From: Dugong dugon
Taxonomy: Eukaryota > Chordata > Mammalia > Sirenia > Dugongidae
Length of the DNA stretch: 64,000 nt
NCBI GenBank assembly: GCA_030035585.1
Contig: CM057482.1
Span: forward strand, 61,198,828-61,262,827
Direction of reading: 5' to 3'
Both the position numbers and the translations under genes were made by a program. The first letter of the stretch is position 1. Each line of letters begins with the position of its first letter. Positions 33,083-45,964 of the stretch are shown here, piece after piece. The notes under the pieces were generated by a model. The model worked only from the letters and a program-made list of their open reading frames with translations. It was not told the DNA's origin and made no database searches.

Positions 33083-33868
33083 TCATTTTTCTGTTGTGAA
33101 CAATGCTGCCATGAACATCGGTGTGCATATGTCTATTCGCACGACGACTCTTATTTCTCTAGGATATATTCCTAGGAGTGGGATTGCTGGATCAAATGGT
33201 ATGTCTATTTCTAGCTTTCTGAGGAAGCGCCATATCATTTTCCAAAGGGGATGTATCATTTTGCATTCCCACAAACAGTGCCTAAGAGTTCCGATCTCCC
33301 TGCAGCCTCTCCAACATTTGTTATTTCCAGTGTTTTTGATTCCTGCCAGTAATGCCGGGGTGAGATGGTATCTCATTGTGGTTTTAATTTGCGTTTCTCT
33401 AATGGCTAGCGATCGCGAGCATTTCCTCATGTGTCTGCTGGCCATTTGAATGTCTTCTTTGGTGAAGTGTCTGTTCATTTCCTCTGCCCATTTTTTCATA
33501 GGATCATTCGTTTTTTTGTTGTAGAGGTGTTGGATTTTGTTGTAGATTATGGAGATTAGACCTTTGTCTGACTTGGACTGTCCAAAAATTTTTTCCCAGT
33601 CTGTAGGTTCTCTTTTTACTCTTTTGGTGAAGTCTTTTGAAGTGGATAGGTGTTTGATTTTTAGAAGATCCCAGTTATCTAGCTTGTCTTCTGGGGTTTG
33701 GGTGTTGATGGTTATGGTTTGTACCCTGTTAATGCCATGAACTAGGGGCTGTAGCATTGGTCCTATTTTTTCTTCTATGAACTTTATAGTTTTTGGCTTT
33801 ATATGTAGGTCTTTGATCCATTTTGAATTAGTTTTTTTATATGGTGTGAGGTATGGGTCCTGTTTCAT
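33083..33868 (-). pseudogene. L1 ORF2 C-terminal domain, 261 open residues
   Basis: The longest uninterrupted ORF2 C-terminal piece in the window. It covers the region after the RT domain to near the natural end, with the C-x3-C-x7-H-x4-C knuckle in 'CWRGC...TLRHCLWEC' and the '[12 protein letters not shown]' block. It lacks endonuclease and RT, and the L1 is truncated just upstream. The strong retention of frame suggests a fairly young insertion. Confidence 0.9.
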
Positions 33869-34238
33869 TTTTTTGCAGATGGATATCCAGTTTTGCCAGC
33901 ACCATTTGTTAAAAAGACTGTCTTTTCCCCATTTGATGGACTTTGGGCCCTTGTCAAAGATCAGGTGACCGTAGGTGGATGGATTTACATCTGGGTTCTC
34001 AATTCTCTTCCATTGGTCAATGTATCTGTCGTTGTACCAGTACCAGGCTGTTTTGACAACTGTATAGCAGGTTCAGAGGTGAGGTAGTGTGACTCCTCCA
34101 ACTTTATTCTTCTACTTCCGTAGTGCTTTACTTATTCGGGGGTTCTTCCCTTTCCATATAAAGTTAATGATTAGTTTTTCCATCTCTTTGAAGAATGTTG
34201 TTGGTATTTCCATCAGGATTGTGCTGTACTTGTAAACT

Positions 34239-34738
34239 AGATGGTGCCCTACTACCACCAATGACCACCCTGACAGAGAACACAGCAGAGAGTCCCTGAT
34301 GCAACAGGAGAAAGTTGGGGTGCAGAACTCAAATTCTTGTAAGAAGACCAGACTTAATGCTCTGACAGAGACAGGAGGAACCCAGGAAAACACGGCCCCT
34401 GGATTCTCTATCAGCACAGAACTAAAACAATTTCTGAGGCCAGCTCTTCAGATAAGGATTGGACTGGACTGTGGGACTTAAAACGACACTCGTGAGGAGA
34501 GTGCCTCTTAGCTCAAGTAGATACAAGAGACTAAACGGGCAACTTCTGTCCAGAGGTGCAATGGGAAGGCAGAGAGGGTTAGGAGCTGGTTGAATGGACA
34601 TGAGGAATCAGGGTTGGAAAGGAGAAGTATGCTGTCACAGTAGGGGGAAAGCAATTAGAGTCACATAACAATGTATGTATAAATTTTGTATGGGAAAAAG
34701 TAGAAAAATTAAAAAAATAAAAACACACACAAAAAAAG
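34239..34738 (+). mobile_element. L1 type B 3'UTR fragment, plus strand
   Basis: 'aactagatggtgccctactacc' to 'aacaatgtatgtataaattttgtatggg' and an A-rich end. It is directly collinear with 41480-41940, and is severely 5'-truncated. Confidence 0.9.
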
Positions 34739-34744
34739 AAAAGC

Positions 34745-35690
34745 AGTGCTCAGTAAGCAAAAGATAAGTAGTTGCAACCAGCCTACTGCATGGATCAAAT
34801 ACACCCCCTTTGGGAAAAACCTCTCTACCACTTACCTCCCTGCTCCCTGCTCTGCACCAGGTCCTGGGACAGCTTCAGCGATTGCCAAGTCCCCTGGACC
34901 GGAAGTAGGACCCGTCATGCACCCTGAGCCATTCTGCCAGGCTTGGAGAGGGAACAAATTAACAAATAGGAGGAAAAAATAATCTGCCATCTCCCCTAAG
35001 TCTGGAACTCAGGGTAGGCACAGCTCCTTTGCCTAGGCACAGGCATAACGAGTCCACCGACTTTGAGTGCCTTTCACCCCTGCATAGACTGTGGGCCCAT
35101 TTCAAAAGTGTAGGCCCTAATTACCACAGTACAACAGAGTATATACCTGAAGTGTAACTTCAACTGTTTCAGCTGTGAAGTGGCAGGTTCATGACATTTC
35201 ACATTGCTCTGCCCATTGAGCAGGGTCCTCACCTACCCACATCAGGGGTCTGAGGACTGGTGGCTCCACCCACACCACCTAGCCACATGTGACAGGGGTC
35301 CAAGAATAAGTGGTGCCTCCCAGTCATTACAGCCAACAGTACTGGGTGTTCATAGTCCATCTGGAAAACCCACACACCCATGCACTCTAGGGAACAAGGC
35401 AGCCATCAACACCCTGCCTTGCTCAGCACATGAACCCCTACTGCAGCCAGATACCTGTGCCTACCCCAATCACCCATGCGTGGCTAGGACTGTAGGTGAA
35501 AGCCTGTACCACACAGTAACCGACTACCTGGACACCTGAGCTGAATCCATACAAGAAAAGTAAATGGACTCCTGGGCTCATATACTAAGCAACAGATCTA
35601 ACCACCTGGTGACAGGACGTTAGAGCTTCAAAGGTGCCAATAATCAAACTAGCTCACACAAGCAGCCTATTTGGGCATATCAAAACAAAA
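34745..35690 (+). promoter_or_regulatory. L1 5'UTR / internal promoter region (type B lineage)
   Basis: About 0.95 kb, moderately GC-rich, with no coding content, directly before ORF1. By position it is the L1 promoter region. Its start is uncertain by tens of bases because it follows an A-rich junction. Confidence 0.65.
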
Positions 35691-35739
35691 CAAAATAAGA
35701 AACTAGGACACAGTAAGCAAACATAAAATAAATATAATA

Positions 35740-36855
35740 ACTTATTGATGGCTTGGAGAAAACAGTCAATATCAAATCACGTACAGAGGCAGACAATGAT
35801 GGCTTAAGCAAGCTCCCAAAATAATCAAGAAATTGTCTGGAAGAAGAGAATTTCTTGGAATTACCAGAGGCAGAATACAAAAGATTAATATACAGAATTC
35901 TTCAAGAGATCAGAAAGGAGCTCAGGCAAAATGCACAACAAGCTAAGGAAAACACACACAAAGCAATAGAGTATCTTAAGAAGGTTATTCAAGAGCATAA
36001 TGACAAATTTAATTAGCTGCAAGAATCCATAGAGAGACAGCAATTAGAAATCCAGAAGATTAACAATAAAATTTCAGAATTAGACAACTCAATAGAAAGT
36101 CACAGGAGCAGAAGTGAGGCAATAAAAGTCAGAATTAGTGAGATTGAAGATAAAGCACTTTACACTAACTTATTTGAGGAAAAATCAGATAAAAGAATTT
36201 TAAAAAATGAAAAAACTGTAAGAATTATGTGGGACTCTATAAAGAGGAATAACCTATGAGTGACTGGAGTACCAGAAAGGGGGGGAATAACAGAAAATAC
36301 AGAGAGAATTGTTGAAGATTTGTCGACAGAAAACTTCCCTAATATTATAAGAGATGAAAAGATATCTATCCAAGATGCTCATCAAACCCCACATAAGGTA
36401 GATCCCCCCAAAAAGTCAACAAGGCATATTATAGTCAAACCTGCCAGATCCAAAGATACAGAAAGAATTTTAAGGGCAGGTAGGGATAAACGAAAAGTCA
36501 TCTGCAAAGGAGAGTCAATAAGACTAAGCTCGGACTACTCAGCAGAAACCATGCAGGCAAGAAGGCAATGGGATGACATATATAAAGCATAGAAGGAAAA
36601 CAATTGCCGGCCAAGAATTGTATATCCAGCAAAACTGTCTCTCAAATATGATGGCAAAATTAGGGCATTTCCAGATAAAGATAAGTAGAGAATTTGCAAA
36701 AACCAAACCAAAATTACAAGCAATACTAAAGGGAGTCCTCCAGTTAGAAAATCAAAACATCAGAAAACAACCCAAGACTAGAACACAGGACAGAGCAACC
36801 AGATATCATCCCAGACAGGGAAGTCACAAAAATAAATCAAGGCCAAAACACTGAA
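35740..36855 (+). pseudogene. L1 ORF1, broken
   Basis: The early part is rich in Glu, Lys and Gln heptads, consistent with the trimerising coiled coil. 36260-36592 (110 residues) covers the RNA-binding middle ('VTGVPE'-like start, 'SSDYSAETMQARRQWDDIY' end). 36573-36854 covers the C-terminal domain in another frame. In-frame stops at about 36015 and 36258 and the frame change abolish the protein. ORF1p normally coats L1 RNA. Confidence 0.85.
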
Positions 36856-37199
36856 AATAGGAAAACAGAGATGTCAATCTGTAAAAGATGACATTAAAAC
36901 AAAAAAGAGGGAGTAAAAATGTAGACATAGATTTTTTTAAATGGAGAGGAAGTCAAGGATATACAAGGAAATAAAAGACTGGTTTAAACTTAGAAAAATA
37001 GGGGTAAACATTAAGATAACCTTAAAGGAAACTAAGAATCCTAAATATCAATAAAAAAAGAAAAATATAAAGACTCAGCAAATATAAAATCAAGAACAAT
37101 GAAAAACATGAAAAGAAAATACATAAATAAAAACGACTCAGCACAGAAAAATAAGTGGAACAAAGAAATTGTCAACAACACACAAAAAAAGACATCAAA

Positions 37200-40100
37200 A
37201 TGACAGCAGTAAATTTATACCTATCAATAATTACACTGAATTTAAATGGACTACATGCACCAATAAAGAGTCAGAGAGTGGTATAATGGATAAAAAAACA
37301 CAATCCCTCTGTATGCTGCCTAAAAGAGACACAGCATAGGTTTAAAGACACAAACAAGCTAAAACTCAAAGGATGGAAAAAAATATATCAAGCAAACAAC
37401 ACTCAAAAAAGAGCAGGAGTGGCAATATTAATCTCTGACAAAATAGACTTGAAAGTAAAATCCACCACAAAGGATAAGGAAGGACACTATATAATGATTA
37501 AAGGGTCAATACACCAGGAGAACATAACTATAATAAATATTAATGCACCCAATGACAGGGCTCCAAAATACATAAAACAAACTCCAACAGCACTGAAAAG
37601 AGATATAGACAGCTCCACAATAGTAGTAGGAGACTTCAACACACCACTTTTGGTGAAGGACAGAACATCCTGAAAGAAGCTCAACAAAGACATGGAACAG
37701 TTAAATGCTACAATCAACCAACTTGATCTCATAGACATATACTGAACACTACACCCAACAACAACCAAGTATACTTTCTTTTCCAATGCACACAGAACAT
37801 TCTCCAGAATAGACCACATATGAGGCTATAAAGCAAGCCTTAACAGAATCCAAAGCATTGAAATATTACAAAGCATCTTTTCTGACCATAAAGTCATAAA
37901 AGTAGAAATTAATAACAGAAAAAACAAGGAAAAAAATCAAACACATGGAAACTGAACAACACTTTACTCAAAAACTGCTGGGTTACAGAAGAAATTAAGG
38001 ATGGAATAAACAAATTCATAGAATCAAATGAGAATGAAAACATATCCAACCAGAACCTTTGGGACACAGCAAAAGCAGTACATAGAGGTCAATTTATAGC
38101 TATAAATGCATACATTCAAAAAGAAGAAAGGGCCAAAATCAAAACATTAACCCTACAAGTCAAACAAGTAGAAAGTGAACAGCAAAAGTAGCCGTCAGGC
38201 ACCACAAGAAAGGAAATAATAAGAATTAGAGCAGAATTAAATGAAATAGAGAATAGAAAAGCAAATGAAAGAGTTAACAATACCAAAACCTGGTTCTCTG
38301 AAAAGATCAACAAAATTGATAAACCATTGGCCAAACTGACAAGACAAAAACAGGACAGGAAGCAGATAACCTGTATAAGATATGAGATGGGTGACATCAC
38401 AACAGACCTAACTGAAATTGAAAGAATCATAACAGAATACTGTGAAACTGTACTGTAACAAATTTGAAAACCTAGAGGAAATGGACAAATTTCTAGAAAC
38501 TCGCTACCTACCTAAACTAACACAAACAGAGGTAGAACAACTAAATAAACCCATAACAAATGAAGAAATTGAAAAGGAAATAAAAAAACTCCCAATAAAG
38601 AACCCCTGGCAGGGACAGTTTCACTGGAGAATTCTACCAAACTTTCAGAGAAGAGTTAACACCACTACGACTAAAGGTATTTCAAGGTATAAAATAGGAT
38701 GGAATACTCCCAAACACATTCTATGAAGCCAGCATAACCCTGATACCAAAACCAGGTAAAGATATCACAAAAAAAGGAAAGACCAATATCCCTTGTGAAC
38801 ATGGACGCAATAATATTCAACAAAATTCTAGTCAAGAGAATTAAACAACATATCAAAAAAAAAAAAAAAAAAATTCACCGTGATCAAGTGGGATATATAC
38901 CAGGTATGCAGGGATGGTTCAACATTAGAAAAATAATCAATGTAATCCATCACATAAATAAAGCAAAAGACAAGAACCACATGATCTTATCAATCGATGC
39001 AGAAAAGGCATTTGACAAAGCCCAACATCCATTCATGATAAAAACTGTAAGCAAAATAAGAGTAGAAGGGAAATTCCTCAACATAATTAAGGGTGTTTAT
39101 ACAAAGCCAACAGCCAACATCATCCTAAATGGAGAGACTTTGAAAGCAGTCCCCTTGAGAATGGGAACCAGACAAGGATGCCCTTTATCACCACTCTTAT
39201 TTAACATTGTGCTGGAGGTCCTAGCCAGGGCAATTAGACTAGAAAAAGAAATAAAGGGCACTCAAATTTGTAAGGAACAAGTCAAACTATCTCTATTTGC
39301 AGATGATATGATCTTATATGTAGAAAACCTGAAAGAATCCAAAAGAAAACTACTGGAACTAATAGAAGATGTCAGCAAAGTATCAGGATATAAACATACA
39401 AAAAATCAGTTGGATTCCTCTATGCCAACAAAGAGAACTCTGAAGAGGAAATCACCAAATCAATACTATTTACAATAGCCCCCAAGAAGATGAAATACTT
39501 AGGAATAAATCTAACCGAGATATAAAAGATCTATACAATGAAAACTACAAGACACTACTGCGAGAAACCAAAAGATACCTGCATAAGTGGAAAAACATAC
39601 CTTGCTCATGGATAGGAAGACTCAACATTGTGAAAATGTCAATTCTACCCCAAGGCGTCTACAGATAGAATGCAATCCGGATCCAAATTCCAACAGCATT
39701 TTTTAAGGAGATAGGGAAACTTCATATGGAAATGTAAGAGGCCCTGTATAAGTAAAGCATTACTGAAGAAGAAGAACAAAGTGGGAGGCATCACACAACC
39801 CGATTTTAGGCGTATTATACCACCAAGGTAGTCAAAACAGCCTGGTACTGGTACAACAACAGACACATAGACCAATGGAATAGAATTGAGAATCCAGACA
39901 TAAATTCATCCAGCTATGAGAAGCTGATATTTGACAAAGGCCCAAAGTCCATTAATTGGCAAAAAGACAGTCTCTTTAACAAATGGTGCTGGCATAACTG
40001 GATATCCATCTGCAAAAAACTGAAACAGGACCCATATCTCACACCACGCACAAAAGCTAACTCAAAATGGATCAAAGACCTGAGTATAAAATCTAAAATG

Positions 40101-40939
40101 ATAAAGATCATGAAAAAAAAATAGGGACAATGCTGGGAGCACTAATGCATGGCATAAACAGAATAGAAACCATAAGTAACCATGCACAAACATCAAAAGA
40201 GAAACTAGATAACTGGGAGCTCCTAAAAATCAAACACTTACACTCATCGAAAGACCAAAAGAGTGAAAGACAACTTACATACTGGGGGAAAAAATGGCTA
40301 TGACAAATCCAATTAGTGTCTGATCTCTAAAATTTACAAGATACTGCAAAACCTCAACAACAAAAATACAAATAACCCAATTAAAAAATGGGCAAAGGAT
40401 ATGAACAGGCACTTCACCAAAGAAGATATTCAGGCAGCTAACAGACACATGAAGAAATGCTCACGATTATTAGCCATTAGAGAAATGCAGATCAAAACTA
40501 CAGTGAGATATCATCTCACCCAACAAGGCTAGCATTAATCCAAAAAACACAAAATAATAAACGCTGGAGAGGTTGTGGAGAGACTGGAACTCTTAAACAC
40601 TGTTGGTAGGAATGTAAAATGGTACAACCACTTTGGAAATCGATTTGGCACTTCCTTTAAAAGCTAGAAATAGAAGTACCATACGATCGAGCAATCCCAC
40701 TCCTTGGACTATATTCTAGAGAAATAAGAGCCGTCACATGAATAGATATACACATACCCATGTTCATTGCAGCACTGTTCACGTTAGCAAAAAGATGGAA
40801 ACAACCTAGGTGCCCATCAACAGATAAATGGATAAACAAATTATGGTATATTCACACAACGGAATACTACGCAACGATAAAGAACAACGATGAAGCTGTG
40901 AAACATAACATGGGGGAATCTGGAAGGTATTATACTGAG
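37200..40939 (+). pseudogene. L1 ORF2, full span, broken
   Basis: Endonuclease pieces from 37200 include an intact 'GDFNTP' catalytic block at about 37629-37646, followed by a stop. RT pieces lie at 38442-38726 and 38795-39478. The latter (227 residues) has '[16 protein letters not shown]', '[15 protein letters not shown]' and the FADD motif ('[10 protein letters not shown]'). A pure A-run at about 38854-38872 has expanded inside the reading frame. C-terminal pieces follow to about 40939. Multiple frame changes make it inactive. Confidence 0.9.
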
Positions 40940-41975
40940 TGAATTTAGTCAGTCGCAAAAAGACAAATATTGTATAAGACCACTATTATAAGAACTTAAG
41001 AAAAGGTTTAAACACAGAAGAAAACATTCTTTGATGGTTACTAGGGTGGGGAGGGAAGGAGAGGAGTATTCATTAACTAGTTAGTAGACAAGAATTATCT
41101 TAGGTGAAGGGAAGGACAGCACACACTACAGAGAAAGCCCAACTGGAGTAAACCAAAGCTAAGAAGTTTCCTGAATATAACCAAACAGTTTGAGGGACAG
41201 AGTAGCAGGGGCAGCGGTCTGGGGGCCATGGTTTCAGGGGACATCTAGGTGAATTGGCATAACAAAGTTTACTAAGAAAATGTTCTGCATCCTACTTTGG
41301 TGAGTGGCATCTTGGGTCTTAAAAGCTGGCAAGTGGCCATCTAAGATGCATCAATTGGTCCCATCCCACCCGGAGTAAAGGAGCATGAAGAACACCAAAG
41401 ACACAAGGAAAGTATTAGCCCAAGAGACAGAAAGGGCCAGATAAACCAGAGACTTCATCTGCCTGAGATCAGAAGAACTAGATGGTGCCCAGCTACCACC
41501 AATGACCGCCCTGACAATGAACACAACAGTCCCTGATGGACCAGGAGAAAAGTGGGGTGCAGAACTCAAATTCTAGCACAAAGACCAGACTTAATGGTTT
41601 GATTGAGACTGGAGGGACCCCAGAAAACATGGCCCCAATACTCTCAGTTAGCCCAAAATTAAACCATTCCCGAGGCCAACTCTTCAGACAAAGATTAGAC
41701 TGAATTATGGATCATAAAATGATACTCGTGAAGAGTGTGCCTCTTAGTTCAAGTAGACACATGAGACTAAATGGGCAGCTCCTGTACTGAGAGAAGGCAG
41801 AGAGGGTCAGGAGCTATTGAATGGACACAGGAAATCTGGGGTTGAAAGGAAGAGTGTGCTGTTACAGAATAGGGAGAGCAACTAGGGTCACAAAACAATG
41901 TATGTATAAATTTTTGTATGAGAGACTAACTTGAATTGTAAATTTTCACTTAAAGCACAACAATAAAAAAAAGAA
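40940..41975 (+). other. L1 type B 3'UTR
   Basis: Collinear with 427-1458. It contains the type B landmark blocks and ends at 'cacaacaataaaaaaaag'. Confidence 0.88.
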
Positions 41976-42440
41976 AGGAATTAAATAAACAGCCAAGGCT
42001 TATATTTAAAAAATACCTGGTTGGGCCCAGTGACAGGAACAATAAAGTAATTCTCATTTAAGTATTAAAGATGGGAAGTCAGTCTACTGTCACTAATATT
42101 ATTTATCAGTACCCTGAAAGTTCCAACCAACACAAGTAGAAGAAATAACATGTAAATATTGAAAAGGCAACTTATTATTTGCAGATGACAGATTGTCAGT
42201 TGAAAACCTATTTTAGCGGAGTATGAGTTTATTCAAGCAGTGTAAATAAAACAAATAAGAAAAAAAATAGGTAACACTAGTATGTGCTGTCAAAATCTTC
42301 AGAAAATAGAACAACATTTCAGATACTAACAAAAGTATAAAATTCCTGGAAGAAAGACTGGAAACCTATAAATACTGAATAAATGAGAGTAATAATAGCT
42401 AAAATCTAATGAGGACCGATTAATAATGGATGTTTGCTGC
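41976..42440 (+). repeat. Old L1 ORF2 fragment
   Basis: 'gatgggaagtcagtctactgtcactaatatt' and 'ttatttgcagatgacag...ttg' resemble the RT region of an older L1, including the nucleotides of the FADD motif. Heavily decayed. Confidence 0.6.
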
Positions 42441-42442
42441 TG

Positions 42443-42822
42443 TTTCTTCTCATTTTCAGTCGTGCCACATCAGCAAATGAAGGTTCCGAAAGCTTGATTC
42501 CATCAACGTCATTAATATCGACTCTATTTTGAGGAGGCAGCTCTTCCCCAGTAATCTTTTAAGTGCCTCTCAACCAGAGGGGCTCGTCTTCCTGCACAAT
42601 ATCAGACAATGTTCCGCTGCTATTCGTAAGGTTTTCACTGGCTAATTTCTTCAGAAGTAGACCGCCTGGTCCTTCTTCCTAATCTTTCTTAGTCTGGAAG
42701 CACTACTGAAACCTGTCCACCGTAGGTGACCCTGCTGATATTTGAATACAAGTAGCATAGCTTCCAGAATTACAGCAACACACAAGCCCCCAAAGTACGA
42801 CAAACTGACAGACACGTGATGT
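42443..42822 (-). mobile_element. RTE-clade LINE 5'UTR, inverted
   Basis: Minus-strand reading starts at 'cacgtgtctgtcagtttgtc', which matches the 5' end of the RTE copy beginning near 62600. It continues through 'gtggacaggtttcag' to 'cgactgaaaatgagaag'. It sits head-to-head against the plus-strand RTE at 42823. Confidence 0.85.
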
Positions 42823-43490
42823 CATATGGATCCTGGCTGAAAGCAGAGACTACCAGAAAGATGTTTACGTGTTTTATTGACTATGCAAAGGCATCTGACT
42901 GTGTGGATCATAATACCCATTGAAGCAGCAGTCAAGAAATCAAAAGACACATTGCATTGGGAAAATCTGCTGCAAAAGACCTCTTTAAAGTGTTGAAAAG
43001 CAAGGATATCACCTTGAAGATTAAGGTGTGTCTGACCCAAGCCATGGTGTTTTCAATCGTCTCTTTTGCGTGCGAAAGCTGGACGATTAATAAGGAAGGT
43101 GGAAGAAGAATTGACGCCTTTGAATTGTGGTGTTAGTGAAGAATATTGAATATACCATGGACCGTCAAAAAGAAGGAACAAATCTGTTTTGGAAGAAATA
43201 AGACTAGAATGCTTCTTAGAAGCAAGAATGGAAAGACTATGTCTCACATACTTTGGACATGTTATTAGGAGGGATCTGTCCTGGAGAAGGACATCATGCT
43301 TGGTAAAGTAAAAGGTCAGCGGAAAAGAGGAAGATCCTCAACAAGATGGACTGACACAGTGGCTGCAACAATGGACTCAAGCGTAACAAGGATTATGAAG
43401 ATGGTGCACAACTTGGCAGTGCTTTGTTCTGTTGTACATGGGGTCGCTATGAGTCAGAACTGACTCCAGGACACCTAACAACAAGAACAA
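42823..43490 (+). mobile_element. RTE-clade LINE 3' part with internal deletion
   Basis: Begins in the RT domain ('gatcctggctgaaagcagag', 'gcaaaggcatctgactgtgtgg'), jumps at about 42918 to the late part of ORF2, and continues through 'acatactttggacatg' to the RTE tail 'acctaacaacaagaacaac'. Frameshifts throughout. Confidence 0.9.
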
Positions 43491-43832
43491 CATGGATGGC
43501 GCTTGAAGACATTATGCCGAGTGAAATAAATCAATCAGAAAAAGACAAATATTGCATGACCTCACTTATATAAAAAGAGCAGAACAGGCAAATGTATAGA
43601 GACCAAAGTTTCTTAGTGGTTACCAGAGGCAGGAGAAAGGGGAAAGAAGCAGGTTATTGCTTATGGAGTACTGAGTTTTTGTTTACAATGATGAAAAAAT
43701 TGCATTGATTAAAGGTAGGGTTGTATAGCTGATTAATGTAATTGCTGTCAATAAGTTGTACACCTGTAAAAAGTTGAATTGGCAAAAGTTTTGTGATAGA
43801 TACGCTTACAACAATGACAAAAAAAAGAGTAG
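43491..43832 (+). repeat. Old L1 3' end
   Basis: 'gaagacattatgccgagtgaaataaatcaatc' (end of ORF2), a 3'UTR with 'gtggttaccagaggcagg' and an A-rich end near 43820-43828. An older, diverged L1 type. Confidence 0.72.
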
Positions 43833-44345
43833 CTGCTGAGGCTGCTTATGTACAGCCAAACACCTCATGGGATTTGGTTCCTTGGTTCTGAGGTTGAGGG
43901 TCATGGTTTTGTGGGACATCCCAGTTAATTGGCCTAATAAAGTGTTTAGTGTTTCTCTTCTACCTTCTAGTTCATTGCATAATGCCTAGGGTCTTAAAAG
44001 CTTGCAAGCAGCCATCCATGATACAATAATTTGTCTATTTTCCTGGAGCAACAGAGGAAAGAGAGTCTGGAACAGGAGGAGGAAATAGAATGCTTGGCTA
44101 ATTGCCTCTATGAACAACTGCCTCCTTTGCCATGACACCACAAGAATTGAATGTTGCCTGGCTACCATTATTGACCATTTTGATCAAAGATTCAATAAAA
44201 GAATCCTGATCAAAAGGGAGAAAATGAAAAACAGAATTTAAAATTCTCATGGAATCCAGAATTTCTGGATCCATGGAGGCTATATGAACCCATCAAACTA
44301 TTGCCCTGAGATAATTATTAAAACTTAAACCAAATATATCCCTGA
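43833..44345 (+). repeat. Old L1 3'UTR, first half, split by a full-length L1
   Basis: 'gctgctgaggctgcttatg' to 'taaaccaaatatatccctgag'. The second half resumes at about 51533 with 'tctcctgaagtcttctt'. Together they read as one continuous 3'UTR. Confidence 0.78.
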
Positions 44346-45960
44346 GAACTTCCAGGCAACATGGCACTATAGACAGAAGCACTACACCATACCTACACAG
44401 CAAAGATCTGAAAAACTAAGTAAAAAAGAGACAAACGTCAATCCTGAAACCCTAACCATCAAATGAAGAGATAAAGAACTCAGCCAAGAACCAAATGGAA
44501 TAAGAAACTGACAGAGAACGAGAGCAAGGAGAGATACATGCAGTGGTCACCTATCAGCTAACACAGCACGGATCCGCCATCTTGGACTCCTATCGGAGAT
44601 CGGTGAACAGGGGGTATGAGAAAGCAGCTTCGCGGAGCTTCCAGCCAGAGACAGAACACCCAGTAACCCAAGATATGCGCTTTCCCACCCCCCACCTTTC
44701 TTCACCCCCACTCAGCCTCCTCTGCTTCCTGCGACCACAGTCTCTTGGCCAGGAAGCACTGGCTTCACTCTGGTTGCACTTGGATTCCACCCACTCACAC
44801 TGACCGGCTCCCTGAGTACCATTTGTTGGCTGCTGCTGTTGCTTTTTTCCACTTCTTTTGATTTCTTCCCTACCCCTCACCACCTCCCCCTCCTTTAAAA
44901 TACCTGGCTTCATGTGTCATCTTTGCTTCTTCTTGAAAGGCTATGAAACACCACTTGACTGTAAAACGGCTTCTCAGCCTGTGCTGCCACGCTGGTGGGA
45001 TCCCCAGGTCTTTTTGTTTATTTGTTCTGACTTGTTCTGTTTTGTTCCTTTACTTGTTTTCTTTTTCTTTTCTCAGCTTGGGAGTCCTTCTAGCCGGGCA
45101 GTACTGCACAACTTGTGAGCTACTCTCTTACTCTGCACAGACACCCAGTGTGATCCCTGAGAGCATTTATTTTTCTTGTTTTTGTTTGTTCGTTTGTTTG
45201 GGTTTTTTTGTTTTTGTTTTGTTTTCTTCTCTCTCTTTTTCCCTTTTTGTCCTTCATTTTTCAGTTTCTCATCTCTCTATACTTACCTTTTCTTCCTGTG
45301 TCCTGAATACCTGGCACTGTGAGACACCTCCACTCCTTCTAGCCAGGCTGTACTTCATGGCCTGGGAGCAACTTCCCCAGTCTTCACAGCTGGACTGGTG
45401 AGATCCTTGGGGACTTTTCTTTTGTCTTTTTTTGTTTTCTTACTTCTATTTATTCACTTTTTAATTTTACTCTTTTTCTTTTTGTTTTTTCTCCATTTCG
45501 CAGTCTCTCATCTCTCCACTCCAAAGGTGAGCTCCTTAGCACTATTTTTTGTTTGTATGTTTTTGGCTCCTGTTCCTCTCTCTTCTCTCTCCTCTCTCCC
45601 ATACCCATCTTAGCTCCACACATCACTGTCTCATGCATCCTTCCTGCCTACCTCAACTGTGCACTGAAAATCATACCCCCAAGCAGCACAGGTATGGCCT
45701 ACTAGAACTTGCCCTGCACTGATTTCCGGCCTGCCCTGTCGGCCCTATTACGTGCCAAAAAAAACCCATCCCAGCAACTCTCCTTCAGCTGAACCCACCC
45801 TGTTGTAACATACCTGAGCAACTGACCCTGCCCATTGGAGAAGGAGGTGAAAAGTATTGTGCCTACAGACAAGCAAACAACAAAGAATGCACAGCCTGCC
45901 TGCTCAGAGATAACCAAATAAAACAAAAAAGCAGGACAAAACAAACAAATTTATAATCAA
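44346..45960 (+). promoter_or_regulatory. L1 5'UTR (type A lineage)
   Basis: 1.6 kb with long pyrimidine-rich stretches (45170-45260, 45410-45600). It closely parallels 55409-56885. By position this is the L1 promoter region. No CpG-dense block like that of human L1 is obvious. Confidence 0.7.
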
Positions 45961-45964
45961 TAAA

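Larger units (their letters stand above)
25858..34238 (-). mobile_element. L1 LINE, type A, minus strand, split by a retroviral retrocopy
   Basis: The 3' end lies at 25858-25885 (T-run then 'attgaacttcaggtgaagg'). Sequence continues to 26064, is interrupted by the retroviral insert, and resumes at 31926 with no loss. 31978-32940 is 3'UTR and 33083-33868 the ORF2 C-terminus. The element is 5'-truncated near 34238 at a junction with a plus-strand type B 3'UTR. It carries the doubled 3' terminus with older-L1 tail. Confidence 0.9.
34745..41975 (+). mobile_element. L1 LINE, type B 3' end, essentially full length, inactive
   Basis: The 5'UTR (about 34745-35690) is followed by ORF1 (about 35740-36855), ORF2 (37200-40939) and a type B 3'UTR to an A-rich end at 41960-41975. 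At about 7.2 kb this is a full-length layout. The 5'UTR differs from that of the copies at 44346 and 55409, so it represents another lineage. Many frameshifts and stops. Confidence 0.9.

Noticed and set aside
34112..34738. Minus-strand L1 (to 34238) plus plus-strand L1 3'UTR (from 34239) read as one twin-primed L1
   Set aside because: The minus piece belongs to an L1 with its own complete type A 3' end, whereas the plus piece has a type B 3'UTR. They come from different insertions.
37200..40939. A potentially active L1 in the window
   Set aside because: Every ORF2 copy has several frameshifts or stops, and every ORF1 copy has stops or frame changes. None could make both proteins.
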